Part shown: positions 1 through 9,092 of the stretch, piece by piece
Position numbering within the stretch: the first letter of the stretch is position 1
Layout: every line of letters starts with the position of its first letter
Source of the DNA: Comamonas phosphati
Lineage (GTDB): Bacteria > Pseudomonadota > Gammaproteobacteria > Burkholderiales > Burkholderiaceae_C
Reading direction: 5' to 3'
DNA: 64,000 nucleotides
Assembly: GCF_014637085.1 (NCBI RefSeq)
Contig: NZ_BMEU01000004.1
Span: forward strand, 156,652-220,651
Position numbers and translations under genes: made by a program
Notes under the pieces: generated by a model
Seen by the model: the letters and a program-made list of their open reading frames with translations, nothing else
Database searches by the model: none
What the model was told of the DNA's origin: nothing

Positions 1-1
1 C

Positions 2-418
2 CAGGTCGAAGTGCCGGGCCTGGGCGACCGCAGCCCGCGCATGATCAGCAAGCAGGCGCTGGCCGGCGTGATCGAGCCCCGCGTGGAAGAGATCTTCTCG
101 CTGGTGCAGCAGGTGATCCGCGAGTCCGGCTACGAGGAGGTGCTCTCTTCGGGCGTGGTGCTCACGGGCGGCAGCGCCGTCATGCCCGGAATGATCGAAC
201 TGGGCGAGGACATCTTCCTCAAGCCCGTGCGCCGCGGCATTCCCAAGTATTCGAGCGCGCTGGCCGACATGGTGGCCCAGCCGCGCGCCGCCACCGTGAT
301 GGGCCTGCTCGAGGAAGCACGCCTGGCACGCCTGCGCGGCTTCAAGGTGGCCCAGAAGAGCGGCTCCATGAAGACCGCCTTCGGCCGCTTCAAGGATTTC
401 ATCGTGGGGAACTTCTGA
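2..418 (+). CDS. ftsA: Cell division protein FtsA, 3' end (5' part outside window)
   Basis: This is the C-terminal 138 residues of FtsA, the actin-like ATPase that tethers FtsZ to the inner membrane. The frame is open from base 2 with no start in view, so the gene is cut by the window edge. The segment contains the actin-fold nucleotide loop VLTGGSAVMPGM at about residues 53-64 of the visible part and ends FKDFIVGNF, a basic/hydrophobic tail of the kind that forms the membrane-targeting helix. ftsZ follows 146 bp downstream on the same strand, the standard end of the dcw cluster. Identification is secure from the motif plus the ftsZ neighbour. Confidence 0.95.
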   Translation, partial: QVEVPGLGDRSPRMISKQALAGVIEPRVEEIFSLVQQVIRESGYEEVLSSGVVLTGGSAVMPGMIELGEDIFLKPVRRGIPKYSSALADMVAQPRAATVMGLLEEARLARLRGFKVAQKSGSMKTAFGRFKDFIVGNF

Positions 419-564
419 TATGGACAGCAACCGCTTGTACATCACGGGTCCGCCCTCGAGGCGTTTTTTCGGTTACCAGCGGCGAAGACTCAGACCGCCG
501 GCAGATTCGACGATTTCTTTTCCACAGCAGCGACCTACCACCACTAGAGAACAGGAGCACCACC

Positions 565-1758
565 ATGCCTATCGACATGATTGAAGTTGAAGAGTTCAAC
601 CAGGGAACGCAGATCAAGGTGATCGGCGTCGGCGGCGGCGGCGGCAACGCCGTCGACCACATGATTGAACGCGGAGTGCAAGGCGTGGAGTTCGTCTGCG
701 CCAATACCGATGCACAGGCTCTGCTGCGCAGCCGCGCGCACAGCACCATTCAGCTGGGTCAAAGCGGTCTTGGTGCTGGTAGCAAGCCCGACAAGGGCCG
801 CGATGCTGCGGAGGTCGCTGTGGAAGACATCCGTGCCGCCATCGAAGGCGCGCACATGCTGTTTATCACGGCCGGCATGGGTGGTGGCACGGGTACGGGC
901 GCAGCTCCGGTGATCGCGCGCGTGGCCAAGGAAATGGGCATCCTGACGGTGGGTGTGGTGACCAAGCCTTTCGAATGGGAAGGCGGCCGCCGCATGCAGA
1001 ACGCCGACTCCGGCCTGGCCGAGCTGGAAGCCAATGTGGACTCGCTGATCGTTGTGCTCAACGAGAAGCTGCTCGATGTGCTGGGTGACGACATCTCCCA
1101 GGATGAGGCTTTTGCCCATGCCAACGACGTGCTCAAGAACGCCGTGGGCGGCATTGCCGAAATCATCAACGAGTACGGCCATGTCAACGTCGACTTCGAA
1201 GACGTGCGCACCGTCATGGGCGAGCCCGGCAAGGCCATGATGGGTACGGCCAAGGCCTCCGGCCCGGACCGGGCCCGCATCGCCGCCGAGCAGGCCGTGG
1301 CCTGCCCGCTGCTGGAAGGCATCGACCTCTCGGGCGCCAAGGGCGTGCTGGTGCTGGTCACGGCCGCCAAGGGCAGCCTCAAGCTGTCTGAGTCGCGCCT
1401 GGCCATGAGCACCATCAATGCCTACGCCTCGCCCGATGCCCACGTGATCTACGGCGCGGCCTACGACGATTCGCTGGGCGACGACATCCGCGTGACCGTG
1501 GTGGCCACCGGCCTGGCGCGCCCCAGCGCACGCCGCCAGAACATCCAGGTGGTGCAAGGCGGTCTGCGCACCGGTACCGACGACGTGGGCTTTGCCGTTC
1601 CTGCCGGCGCGGCCGTTCCGTTCGGCACCGCCAACACCAATGTGCCCAGCGTGTGGCGCACCAACCGCACCCAGGCTTCCGAGCGCGTGAGCGCCCTGGC
1701 CTCGGGCGGCATGGACGACGTGGAAATCCCGGCGTTCCTGCGCAAGCAGGCGGACTGA
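565..1758 (+). CDS. ftsZ: Cell division GTPase FtsZ
   Basis: FtsZ is the tubulin homologue that polymerises into the Z ring at mid-cell. The 397-residue product has the nucleotide-binding GVGGGGGNAV (21-30), the tubulin signature GGGTGTG (106-112) and the conserved C-terminal peptide DVEIPAFLRKQAD (385-397), which binds FtsA and ZipA. Length is normal for the family. The ATG is preceded by AGGAG at 553-557 with a 7-base spacer, which fixes the start. ftsA lies directly upstream and lpxC downstream, both in the same direction. A family A repeat begins 10 bp after the stop codon. Confidence 0.99.
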   Translation: MPIDMIEVEEFNQGTQIKVIGVGGGGGNAVDHMIERGVQGVEFVCANTDAQALLRSRAHSTIQLGQSGLGAGSKPDKGRDAAEVAVEDIRAAIEGAHMLFITAGMGGGTGTGAAPVIARVAKEMGILTVGVVTKPFEWEGGRRMQNADSGLAELEANVDSLIVVLNEKLLDVLGDDISQDEAFAHANDVLKNAVGGIAEIINEYGHVNVDFEDVRTVMGEPGKAMMGTAKASGPDRARIAAEQAVACPLLEGIDLSGAKGVLVLVTAAKGSLKLSESRLAMSTINAYASPDAHVIYGAAYDDSLGDDIRVTVVATGLARPSARRQNIQVVQGGLRTGTDDVGFAVPAGAAVPFGTANTNVPSVWRTNRTQASERVSALASGGMDDVEIPAFLRKQAD

Positions 1759-1768
1759 TCGTCGGCCA

Positions 1769-1872
1769 CCCCCTGAGGCGCTGCGCGCCTTCCCCCTCTC
1801 TCTTCGGGAGGGGGACGACAGCCTCGCTGCGCGGCGGCGCTTGCTCGCTGTCTCTGTGATGGAGCATGCCTG
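1769..1872 (+). repeat. Dispersed repeat family A, copy 1 (downstream of ftsZ)
   Basis: This is a roughly 100-bp GC-rich element. Its 5' part reads as two short hairpins: GAGGCG-CTG-CGCGCC-like, then a C-run facing a G-run (TCCCCCT...AGGGGGA). It continues with a region ending in TTGCTCGCTGTCTC. Seven more copies are visible in the window. This copy starts 10 bp after the ftsZ stop and has the same orientation as ftsZ. Ends are approximate. Confidence 0.8.
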
Positions 1873-1976
1873 TTTGGAGGGGACGGTCAGCCGCAAAGGC
1901 CTCTGGTCCGTTAAGGACTGAGGCCTTCATCGATTCGCTGTATCGCGGCGATTAAGACAACCCTGTGTCAACCCTG

Positions 1977-2010
1977 TTGGCTCAGGGTTGTCCCCATTTA
2001 AAATGCCACC
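1977..2010 (+). promoter_or_regulatory. Putative lpxC promoter; possibly leaderless start
   Basis: A -35-like TTGGCT (1977-1982) and a -10-like TAAAAT (1999-2004) are separated by 16 bp. The -10 ends only 6 bases before the lpxC ATG at 2011, and no Shine-Dalgarno sequence lies in between. Transcription would therefore start at or next to the ATG. This is a prediction by eye. Confidence 0.45.
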
Positions 2011-2934
2011 ATGCTCCAACAACGCACCATCAAGACCATTTCCCGGGCCGTAGGCGTGGGTCTGCACAGCGGCCAGCGCGTCGAGCTGACGCTGCGTCCG
2101 GCCCAGCCCGATACCGGCATCGTCTTCAGGCGCGTGGATCTGCCGGAGCCGGTGGACATCCCGATTTCGGCCGAAGCCGTGACCGACACGCGCATGGCCT
2201 CGACCATAGGCACGGGCGGCGCCAAGGTGCATACGGTGGAGCATCTGATGTCGGCCATCGCGGGCCTGGGGCTGGACAATCTCTATGTGGACATCACGGC
2301 CGAGGAAGTGCCCATCCTGGACGGCTCTTCCTCCTCGTTCGTCTTCCTGCTGCAAAGCGCGGGCGTGGAGGTGCAGAAGGCGCCCAAGCGCTTCATCCGC
2401 GTGCTCCGCCCCGTGGAGGTGCGCGAAGGCGAGGGTGCCAACCTCAAGTGGGCGCGCTTCGACCCCTACCACGGCTTCAAGCTGCGCTTCGAGATCGACT
2501 TCGCCCACCCGGCCGTCGATTCCACGGGCCAGTGCGTGGAGTTCGACATGGGGCGGGACAACTACACGCGCGATATCGCGCGCGCGCGCACCTTCGGCTT
2601 CACCAAGGATGTGGAGATGCTGCGCAACAACGGCCTGGCCCTGGGTGGCGGCCTGGACAACGCCATCGTCATGGACGACTACAAGGTGCTCAACAGCGAC
2701 GGCCTGCGCTATGACGACGAGTTCGCCAAGCACAAGATCCTCGACGCCATCGGCGACCTGTACCTGATCGGCAAGCCGCTGCTGGCTGCCTACAGCGCCT
2801 TCCGCTCGGGCCACGGCATGAACAACCAGCTGCTGCGCGCGCTGCTGGCCCAGCCCGAGGCCTGGGAAATCGTGTCGTTCGAAAGCGAGCGTCAGGCCCC
2901 CCAGGGCTTTGCCCTGCCGGCGCGGGCCTGGTAA
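2011..2934 (+). CDS. lpxC: UDP-3-O-acyl-N-acetylglucosamine deacetylase LpxC
   Basis: LpxC is the zinc amidase for the committed step of lipid A synthesis; it removes the acetyl group from UDP-3-O-acyl-GlcNAc in the cytoplasm. The 307-residue protein has the [10 protein letters not shown] motif (zinc ligand H78), the [11 protein letters not shown] motif (H241 and D245 as the other ligands) and the SGHG histidine (H268) of the active site. Length matches the family. It follows ftsZ, the usual position at the end of the division cluster. The start codon has no Shine-Dalgarno sequence and lies 6 bases after a -10-like box, so translation may be leaderless. Confidence 0.98.
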   Translation: MLQQRTIKTISRAVGVGLHSGQRVELTLRPAQPDTGIVFRRVDLPEPVDIPISAEAVTDTRMASTIGTGGAKVHTVEHLMSAIAGLGLDNLYVDITAEEVPILDGSSSSFVFLLQSAGVEVQKAPKRFIRVLRPVEVREGEGANLKWARFDPYHGFKLRFEIDFAHPAVDSTGQCVEFDMGRDNYTRDIARARTFGFTKDVEMLRNNGLALGGGLDNAIVMDDYKVLNSDGLRYDDEFAKHKILDAIGDLYLIGKPLLAAYSAFRSGHGMNNQLLRALLAQPEAWEIVSFESERQAPQGFALPARAW

Positions 2935-2982
2935 AGGCCGGCCCCACGGCTTGGCGGCGTTGCGAGCGCGGCGCATAAAATC

Positions 2983-3072
2983 GGCACACCCCAACCCAGG
3001 GGCACCGAGCAAGAGTCGCCTCGCGGCGAAGGTGCCGTCCCCTGGGGGAAGCCGCGCAGCGGCTCAGGGGGA
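2983..3072 (-). repeat. Dispersed repeat family A, copy 2 (downstream of ruvC)
   Basis: On the minus strand the element starts immediately after the ruvC stop (CCCCCTGAGCCGCTGCGC and onward) and runs to about the end of the lpxC-ruvC convergent gap. It has the same two-hairpin start as copy 1 and is in sense orientation relative to ruvC. Confidence 0.8.
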
Positions 3073-3621
3073 TCAATAGACTCTTCCGCCTCTATACATG
3101 GCGTGCTGCTTGCGGCGCAGGTCGGTGACCTGGGCCATCTTGCCCATGGCCGCCGCCGCGTGGGCGTGGGTGATGGCCAGGCCCAGGGCGTCGGCGGCAT
3201 CGGTGCCGGGCAGGCCGGGCAGCTGCAGCAGGCGCTTGACCATCTCCTGGATCTGGCTCTTGGCCGCGCGGCCATGGCCGACCACGGCCTTCTTCATCTG
3301 CAGGGCCGTGTACTCGGCCACGGGCAGGTTGGCGTTGACCAGCGCGGTCAGCGCCGCGCCGCGTGCCTGGCCCAGCAGCAGCGTGGACTGGGGGTTGACG
3401 TTGACGAAGACGATTTCCACGGCCGACATATCGGGCTGGTAGTGAGAGGCCACTTCGGAGATGCCGTCGAACAGCATCTTGAGGCGGCCGGGCAGATCGC
3501 CCAGCTCCATCTTGGTGGTGCGGATGGTGCCGCTGGCCACATAGGACAGGCGATGGCCTTCGACGTCGATCACGCCGAAGCCCGTGGTCTGCAGACCGGG
3601 GTCGATTCCTAGAATGCGCAT
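3073..3621 (-). CDS. ruvC: Crossover junction endodeoxyribonuclease RuvC
   Basis: RuvC resolves Holliday junctions by paired nicks during recombinational repair, working with the RuvAB motor. The 182-residue product starts [10 protein letters not shown] and carries the four acidic metal-binding residues of the RNase H-like fold: D7, E69 (SAVEIVFV) and D141/D144 (GTDAADALG). Length is normal. ruvA and ruvB are not in the window. It is convergent with lpxC. Its stop is followed directly by family A repeat copy 2, and upstream lies mtgA on the same strand, separated by family A copy 3. Confidence 0.97.
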   Translation of the reverse strand: MRILGIDPGLQTTGFGVIDVEGHRLSYVASGTIRTTKMELGDLPGRLKMLFDGISEVASHYQPDMSAVEIVFVNVNPQSTLLLGQARGAALTALVNANLPVAEYTALQMKKAVVGHGRAAKSQIQEMVKRLLQLPGLPGTDAADALGLAITHAHAAAAMGKMAQVTDLRRKQHAMYRGGRVY

Positions 3622-3660
3622 GTTGGCTCAATTATCCGTGGTGCTGCACTGGGGCGCATG

Positions 3661-3760
3661 AAACTGGCATACCCCAAGCCAGAGACGGCCAGCAAGGGCC
3701 GTCCCGCAGCAAAGGCCGTCGTCCCCCTTCCAGGGGGAAGGCGCGAAGCGACTCAGAGGG
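3661..3760 (-). repeat. Dispersed repeat family A, copy 3 (downstream of mtgA)
   Basis: The minus-strand element begins at the base following the mtgA stop and ends about 40 bp before the ruvC start. The C-run/G-run hairpin (CCCCTGGAAGGGGG on the minus strand) and the GGCCGTCTCTGGCTTGGGG tail match the other copies. Orientation is sense to mtgA. Confidence 0.8.
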
Positions 3761-4471
3761 TTAGGGAATCGCCACCACGGGAATGTAGCGGGTGATGGTG
3801 CGCGCGCGCTGCGCCAGGTAGGCCGACTGCGGCATTTTCTCGAAGCGCTTGGGCTGGGGCAGCATGGCCGCCAGGCGCGCGGCCTCGGCGTTGGTGAGCT
3901 GGGCCGCGCTCTTGCCGAAATAGTGGCGGGCGGCGGCTTCGGCACCGAAGACGCCCTGGCCCCACTCCACGCTGTTGAGATAGATCTCCAGAATGCGCTG
4001 CTTGCCCAGCATCAGCTCCAGCAGCATGGTCAGCAGCAGTTCCTGGCCCTTGCGCAGAAAGCTGCGCTCGCCCGACAGCAGCAGGTTCTTGACCAGCTGC
4101 TGGGTGATGGTGGAGCCGCCATAGATCCTGGCGGGCCGGTCGGTCTGTTCGGCCCGGACTTCGGCCTTGACGTTGCGCCGCCAGGCCTTCTGTATGGATT
4201 CCCACTGCACGCCGTTGTGTTCCATGAAGCCTGCGTCTTCCGAGGCGACGACCGCACGCTTGAGGCTGGCTGCAATCTGCGGATAGGCCACCCAGTGCTG
4301 GCTCCATGGCAGAGAGCCCCGGCTTTGCAGGATCTGCCAGGCTTCGGAGCGCTGAAAGCTCGTCGACTGGGGATCGACGGCCACCATCAGCGCAATGCGC
4401 AGCACGAAAAACAGCTGCAGCAGCAAGGCGGCCCCCACCACGAGCAGCACCAGGCGCATCAATGCTTTCAT
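3761..4471 (-). CDS. mtgA: Monofunctional biosynthetic peptidoglycan transglycosylase
   Basis: MtgA polymerises lipid II into glycan strands at the outer face of the inner membrane and has no transpeptidase domain. The 236-residue protein has one N-terminal membrane segment (about residues 5-31). The GT51 domain follows, with catalytic E78 in VASEDAGF, the second motif GGSTITQQ (118-125), and the KGQELLLTMLLELMLGK and EIYLNSVEWG blocks. Length is typical for MtgA. It starts 11 bp after the aroE stop, so the two genes probably share a transcript; aroE-mtgA adjacency is common in beta-proteobacteria. Confidence 0.96.
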   Translation of the reverse strand: MKALMRLVLLVVGAALLLQLFFVLRIALMVAVDPQSTSFQRSEAWQILQSRGSLPWSQHWVAYPQIAASLKRAVVASEDAGFMEHNGVQWESIQKAWRRNVKAEVRAEQTDRPARIYGGSTITQQLVKNLLLSGERSFLRKGQELLLTMLLELMLGKQRILEIYLNSVEWGQGVFGAEAAARHYFGKSAAQLTNAEAARLAAMLPQPKRFEKMPQSAYLAQRARTITRYIPVVAIP

Positions 4472-4482
4472 TCAGGCTTTCT

Positions 4483-5355
4483 TCAGGCCTGCAGCAATGC
4501 TCGTAGTTCGGCCAATACCTGTTGCGAGGGCGGGCGCACGCCGCGCCAGAGCGCAAACGATTCCGCGGCCTGCTCCACCAGCATGCCCAGCCCGTCGCGG
4601 GCCTGGGCGCCATGGCTGCGGGCCCAGTCCAGGAAGGCCTGGGCGGCGGGGCCGTACATCATGTCGTAGGCCAGGCAGCCGGGGCGCAGCACGGAAGCCG
4701 GCGCCGGCACCTGGGCGCCGGCCAGGCTGCTGGCCGTGGCGTTGATGACGATGTCGAAATTTTGGGTGCTGTCGGCTTCAAGCGCTTGCTGTTCAATCGC
4801 CAGAAGCTCTGTTTTGTGTAGCGCTGCGAGGTCGGCATGCTGCGCCACCAGCGCCTGGGCCTTGGCATGCGTGCGGTTGGCCACGGCAATACGGCGCGGC
4901 TGCTGTGCTATCAGCGAGCCCAGGGCGCCCGCGGCCGCGCCGCCCGCGCCCAGCAGCAGCACGTCCTTGCCGGCGATGGCGAGGCCCGCATTGCGCACGA
5001 TGTCGGCCACCAGGCCCAGGCCGTCGGTGTTGTCGGCATAGACGCCGTCGGCGGAGAACACCAGGGTGTTGGCCGCCCCGGCGCGCCGCACGCGGTCGCT
5101 GGCGCGCGTGGCCAGCTCGGCGGCCTGCAGCTTGAAGGGCACGGTCACGTTGCAGCCCCTGCCGCCGCGTGCGGCGAAATCCGCCACATGGGCGGCAAAG
5201 CCGTCCAGCGCCACCAGGGCGCGGTCGTACTGCAGCGTCTGGCCGGTCAGCTCGGCAAAGCGCGCGTGGATCCAGGGCGAGCGGCTATGGGCAACGGGGT
5301 TGCCAATGACGCAGTATTGGTCGGCAGTGATCATCATATGGGGGTTATCTGACAT
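4483..5355 (-). CDS. aroE: Shikimate dehydrogenase
   Basis: AroE reduces 3-dehydroshikimate to shikimate with NADPH in the aromatic amino acid pathway. The 290-residue product shows the shikimate-binding PVAHSRSPWIH near the N-terminus, NVTVPFK with the catalytic lysine, NTDGLG with the catalytic aspartate, the NADP-binding GAGGAAAG and the NRTHAKA phosphate-binding motif. The ATG chosen at 5355 overlaps the last codons of the TonB-like gene (ATGTCAGATAA), suggesting translational coupling. ATGs at 5340 and 5337 are possible alternatives. The frame is open further upstream, but that extension is arginine/proline-rich and unlike AroE. Confidence 0.96.
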   Translation of the reverse strand: MSDNPHMMITADQYCVIGNPVAHSRSPWIHARFAELTGQTLQYDRALVALDGFAAHVADFAARGGRGCNVTVPFKLQAAELATRASDRVRRAGAANTLVFSADGVYADNTDGLGLVADIVRNAGLAIAGKDVLLLGAGGAAAGALGSLIAQQPRRIAVANRTHAKAQALVAQHADLAALHKTELLAIEQQALEADSTQNFDIVINATASSLAGAQVPAPASVLRPGCLAYDMMYGPAAQAFLDWARSHGAQARDGLGMLVEQAAESFALWRGVRPPSQQVLAELRALLQA

Positions 5356-6205
5356 CCGTTTCCAGCGTCTGCTCGCGCGTGAACTTGAAGCGCGAGACCA
5401 CGGCGATCTGGTCGGCCTTGGCGCGCATGGCCGGGCCGAAGTGGCCGTAGGGGCCGGCGGCGCGTGCAATGGCCTCGGCGCGCGTGTCCAGCATGCGGTT
5501 GCCCGAGCCCTGGACGACCTCGGTGGCGAGCACGCGGCCGTCATGGTTCACGGTCAGGATCATGACCAGCTCGCCGTAGAGTTTCCTGCCCTTGTTTTCA
5601 GGGAAGTTTTCCGTGCCCTTGTCTTCCACCTTGCGGCGCAGCGCGTCGTAGTAGACGGCATAGACCGCCTCCTTGGTGGCCGGACTGATGTAGCGCTTCT
5701 TGGGGCGGGCGTTTTCCTCGTTGATGCGCTTTTCGATCTCGGCCAGCAGCTTGACGAGCTGGCGGCGCTTTTCCTGCTGGGCGTCCTTTTCCCTGGACTC
5801 GGCGGCCAGGCGCGGGTCCAGCGGCGGGAGCGAGGCGATCTGCTGGCGCAGCTGGGTCAGCAGCACGCTTTGCTGCTCCTGCATGGAGTCGATCTGGCGC
5901 TGCTTTTCCTCGAAGTCGTCACCCACGGCGGTCAGGGCCGAGTAGGGCATGGGGCTGGTGGCCCGGCCCTTCTGGGCTTCGCCGCCGCCGGCCAGCGAGG
6001 TCTGGGCGATGGCCTGGGCTTTTTCGGGCGCCTCGTTGGCGCGCGCGTTGACCAGGATCACCTCCAGCGGCGTGTCCTGGAACACCCGGTCGAAGCGCTC
6101 GGGGTCCACGAAGCGCACGGTCAGCAGCACGGCGTGCAGGGCGATGGATACGCCCAGCGCAATCTGCAGCGTGCTCAGGCGTTGGAGTTGGGAAGGCAGT
6201 TTCAC
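5345..6205 (-). CDS. TonB-like periplasmic energy-transducer family protein
   Basis: The 286-residue protein has an N-terminal signal anchor (about 13-31, IALGVSIALHAVLLTV), a charged, glutamine-rich coiled-coil middle (about 95-165) and a C-terminal TonB-type domain. That domain contains YISPATKEAVYAVYYDALRRKVE and YGELVMILTVNHDGRVLATEVVQGSG. TonB proteins couple the proton-motive force to outer-membrane transporters. This one has no obvious proline-rich spacer, exbB/exbD are not nearby, and it lies between an exoribonuclease and aroE. The family call is firm; which transporter or process it serves is unknown. It starts 30 bp after the RNase stop and overlaps aroE. Confidence 0.8.
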   Translation of the reverse strand: MKLPSQLQRLSTLQIALGVSIALHAVLLTVRFVDPERFDRVFQDTPLEVILVNARANEAPEKAQAIAQTSLAGGGEAQKGRATSPMPYSALTAVGDDFEEKQRQIDSMQEQQSVLLTQLRQQIASLPPLDPRLAAESREKDAQQEKRRQLVKLLAEIEKRINEENARPKKRYISPATKEAVYAVYYDALRRKVEDKGTENFPENKGRKLYGELVMILTVNHDGRVLATEVVQGSGNRMLDTRAEAIARAAGPYGHFGPAMRAKADQIAVVSRFKFTREQTLETDVR

Positions 6206-6235
6206 GGCGGCAGATCGTGCAGGCGGGGTGGTTGG

Positions 6236-8308
6236 TCAGGCCTGTGGCGCGTCCTTGGCGGGCGTCCCGTAGGCTTCGGCGTCGTTCATGTCCACGGCGA
6301 TGGCGATGGGGCCGGCCACGGTGTCTTCGTCATCTTCGCTGCTGTCCTCGTCGGCCTGGATGTCGCCGTCCAGGCGTTCGATCAGCGTGCCCGAGACATC
6401 GAGCGCGATCTCGTCGATCTCGCCGAGCTTGACGCGCACATGGGCGCCGCGCGGCAGGTTCTGCGCGCCCAGCACGGGCAGCACCAGGGGCAGGTCGTCG
6501 GCGCGCACCAGGTAGCCGCCGTTGATGCCCTCCTTGATGACGCTGGCCGTCAGCTCGGTGATGCCGTTCTGCTCCAGGTACTTGAGCGTCCAGAAGCGCT
6601 CCATGCCGGCCTGGTAGCCGTTGTAGGCGCCGTAGGCGCCGTCGAAGCTGCTGATGATGCCGAACAGCTCGGCATCCTTGGGCTTGAATGGCGCGGCCAG
6701 GGCCGCGGTCTTGCCGTGGCGCGCGCAGGCAATGATCTGCCACTGGTTGACCAGGTCCACATAGCGGCGCAGCGGGGAGGTGGCCCAGGAATAGGCCTTC
6801 ACGCCGATGCCGGCATGGGGCAGGGCCTTGGTGCTCATGCGCACCTTCATGCCGGGGGCCAGGCTGGCCTGGCTGCGGTAGATGCCGGGCACGCCATGCT
6901 CGGCCAGCATCAGCCCCCAGGTGCTGTTGGCCACGATGGCGGCCTCGGCCACGATCAGGTCCAGCGGCGCGCCGCGCTTGCGCACGGTGATCTGCACCTG
7001 CTCGCTGCCGTTGGGTTCGGCACCGTCGTTACCGATCAGGCGGAAGTTATAGTCCGGGCGGCTGAAGTTCTCGGGCTTGCCGCGCACCACTTCGCGCCTG
7101 GCCTTGAGGTGCTTGGACCAGCGCTGCAGGAACGTGAGCTCCTTGCGCTTGCCCAGCAAGGATTCGGGCGTGTTCTCGATCTCGATGGCCGGATCGGCCA
7201 GCCATTGCTCGGTCACGATGTGGTCGAGCTTGTCGTAGCGGAAGTTCACTTCCACCGGCACGCGTTCCAGGCGGGTTTCGCTGGCCGTGGTCTCCAGCGT
7301 TTCCTCGTCGATGGTCACGTACAGCGAGACGGCCGGGTTGGCGCGGCCTTCGTCCAGCGTGTAGATGCGCACCACCTCGTCGGGCAGCATGGTGATCTTG
7401 TAGCCCGGCATGTAGACCGTGGACAGGCGCGTGCGGCCCAGCTTGTCCAGCTCGCCGCCGGGCGTGATGGCCAGGCCCGGCGCGGCGATGTGGATGCCCA
7501 CGGTGACGGTGCCGCTGCCCAGGCCCTGCACGGACAGGGCGTCGTCGATCTCGGTGGTGGCCGAGTCGTCGATGGAAAACGCCTGCACCGGGGCCAGCGG
7601 CAGGTCGGCCGGCGGCTGGGGCGCTGCCAGCGGCGGGAACTGCGTGCCCTTGGGGAAGTTGTCGAACAGGAAACGCTTCCAGTGGAACTGGTAGGACGAA
7701 TCGATGGCGCCCGCGCGGTGCAGCAGCTCCAGCGGCGCCAGCTTGGTGGCGCGGCTGGCATCGACCACGGCCTTGTATTCGGGCGCGTTCTTGTCGGGCT
7801 TGAACAGGATCTTGTAGAGCTGCTCGCGGATGGCTGCCGGGCATTCGCCGCGGCCCAGCTCCTCGGCCCAGGCGTCGATCTGGGCCTGGATCTGCTTTTT
7901 CTTCTCGATGGCGGCCAGGGCCTGCTGCAGGATCTCGGCCGGCGCCTTCTTGAAGCGGCCCTTGCCTGCGCGGCGGAAATAGTGCGGCGCATCGTAGAGC
8001 CGGAACAGCGCGCCGGCCTGCTGGGCCAGGCTGGCCGACGCGGAGAAGTAGTCGCGCGCCAGGTCGGCGAAGCCGAATTCCTCTTCGGGGGCAAACTCCC
8101 AGGCCAGGTCCAGGTCGATCTCGGCGGCCAGCGCCTGTCCCTGGGCCATCAGCTCGGCGGGAGCGGGCTTGTCGAACTTGAGCAGGATGTTGGCGGCCTT
8201 GACCTTGATCCGTTTGCCGGAGTCCAGCTCGATCTGGGCCGAAGTCTCGGCTTCGGAGAGGATGCGTCCGGCGAGAAACTTGCCGGCTTCTTCAAACAAT
8301 GCGTGCAT
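6236..8308 (-). CDS. RNase II/R-type 3'-5' exoribonuclease (RNB domain)
   Basis: This 690-residue protein carries an RNB catalytic domain, recognised by FSIDDSATTEIDDALS with its metal-binding aspartates, GIHIAAPG, and SYSWATSPLRRYVDLVNQ. Such enzymes degrade RNA processively from the 3' end. Length is between E. coli RNase II and RNase R. The C-terminus holds a weak S1-like stretch and an acidic tail (DEDSSEDDEDT). The start at 8308 (MHALFEEAGKFLAGRIL) is the first that gives family-like sequence; the longer upstream frame is unsupported. yqiA lies 46 bp upstream on the same strand, so the order of transcription is yqiA, this gene, the TonB-like gene, aroE, mtgA. Confidence 0.92.
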   Translation of the reverse strand: MHALFEEAGKFLAGRILSEAETSAQIELDSGKRIKVKAANILLKFDKPAPAELMAQGQALAAEIDLDLAWEFAPEEEFGFADLARDYFSASASLAQQAGALFRLYDAPHYFRRAGKGRFKKAPAEILQQALAAIEKKKQIQAQIDAWAEELGRGECPAAIREQLYKILFKPDKNAPEYKAVVDASRATKLAPLELLHRAGAIDSSYQFHWKRFLFDNFPKGTQFPPLAAPQPPADLPLAPVQAFSIDDSATTEIDDALSVQGLGSGTVTVGIHIAAPGLAITPGGELDKLGRTRLSTVYMPGYKITMLPDEVVRIYTLDEGRANPAVSLYVTIDEETLETTASETRLERVPVEVNFRYDKLDHIVTEQWLADPAIEIENTPESLLGKRKELTFLQRWSKHLKARREVVRGKPENFSRPDYNFRLIGNDGAEPNGSEQVQITVRKRGAPLDLIVAEAAIVANSTWGLMLAEHGVPGIYRSQASLAPGMKVRMSTKALPHAGIGVKAYSWATSPLRRYVDLVNQWQIIACARHGKTAALAAPFKPKDAELFGIISSFDGAYGAYNGYQAGMERFWTLKYLEQNGITELTASVIKEGINGGYLVRADDLPLVLPVLGAQNLPRGAHVRVKLGEIDEIALDVSGTLIERLDGDIQADEDSSEDDEDTVAGPIAIAVDMNDAEAYGTPAKDAPQA

Positions 8309-8354
8309 AACCCCGTATTTTCCCACGAGCCGGCCGCCGTGCCTGCGGCCGGGG

Positions 8355-8939
8355 TCAGGCCAGCAACAGAAAATCGTCCAGGCGGGGCAGGTATTCCGCG
8401 AAATTCGACAGCGCATGGTCGCCGCCTTCCTGTACCAGCTGCAGCGCATGCGGATAGCGTTCGCTCATTTCCTGCCAGTCCAGCACCTCGTCGCCCTGGG
8501 CGATCAGCACCATTTCCGGGGCGGCCGGCGTCATCTGGCGCGTGTCGAGCAGGCGCAGCTCGTCTATGTATTCGGGACGGAAGAAGAAATGCTCCTCGGG
8601 GTCGTGCCAGGCGGTCTGCTCGCCTATGTATTTCTCGAGGTCGCGGGCCGGGTTGACGGCCGGATTGATCATCACGCTCTTGCAGCGCGCCAGCTGCGCC
8701 ACCCAGCTCGCGTAGTAGCCGCCCAGCGAGGAGCCGACCACGGCCATGGTCTCGCGCGGCCAGCTGGCAATGCCTTCGGCGATCAGGGCCGCGGCCTCGC
8801 GCGGCGAGGGCGGCAGTTGCGGGCACCACCAGCGCACATGGGAATGCCTGCTGCCGATATGGTCGGCCAGGATGCGGGCCTTGTTGGACTGGGGCGAGGA
8901 GCGGAAGCCGTGCAGGTAGAGCAGGTGGGTGGTGGTCAT
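8355..8939 (-). CDS. YqiA/YcfP-type alpha/beta-fold esterase
   Basis: The 194-residue product starts MTTTHLLYLHGFRSSPQSNKA and has the nucleophile elbow VGSSLGGYYA, an oxyanion-type LHGF loop, and a C-terminal GGDHALSNF with the likely catalytic histidine. This is the layout of the UPF0227 (YqiA/YcfP) hydrolase family, which cleaves short acyl esters; the natural substrate is not established. It is the first gene of the minus-strand run that continues into the exoribonuclease. The frame stays open far upstream opposite rodA, but that extension is histidine/glutamine-rich antisense sequence. Confidence 0.88.
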   Translation of the reverse strand: MTTTHLLYLHGFRSSPQSNKARILADHIGSRHSHVRWWCPQLPPSPREAAALIAEGIASWPRETMAVVGSSLGGYYASWVAQLARCKSVMINPAVNPARDLEKYIGEQTAWHDPEEHFFFRPEYIDELRLLDTRQMTPAAPEMVLIAQGDEVLDWQEMSERYPHALQLVQEGGDHALSNFAEYLPRLDDFLLLA

Positions 8940-9092
8940 GACGGCAGTCTCCTCTGGTTCGGCTATGCGCTCGGCTTCAAACGGGCATTTGCGCATTGTG
9001 GACCGAGCCCGCTGCATCGGGGGTGATGCCCGTAGGCCGGGCTCAACCCTGCGCCGCTGCGGGGCAGGCCGCTGCCTCGATAATGCCGGCCC

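Noticed and set aside
420-584. Short plus-strand frame between ftsA and ftsZ (54 codons)
   Set aside because: Arginine/proline-rich, no ribosome binding site, and it overlaps the well-supported ftsZ start.
5066-8656. Very long plus-strand open frame (about 1,200 codons) opposite the exoribonuclease and TonB-like genes
   Set aside because: It is antisense to genes with clear family motifs, is full of Gly/Arg/His/Gln strings and lacks any recognisable domain; long shadow frames are expected at this GC content.
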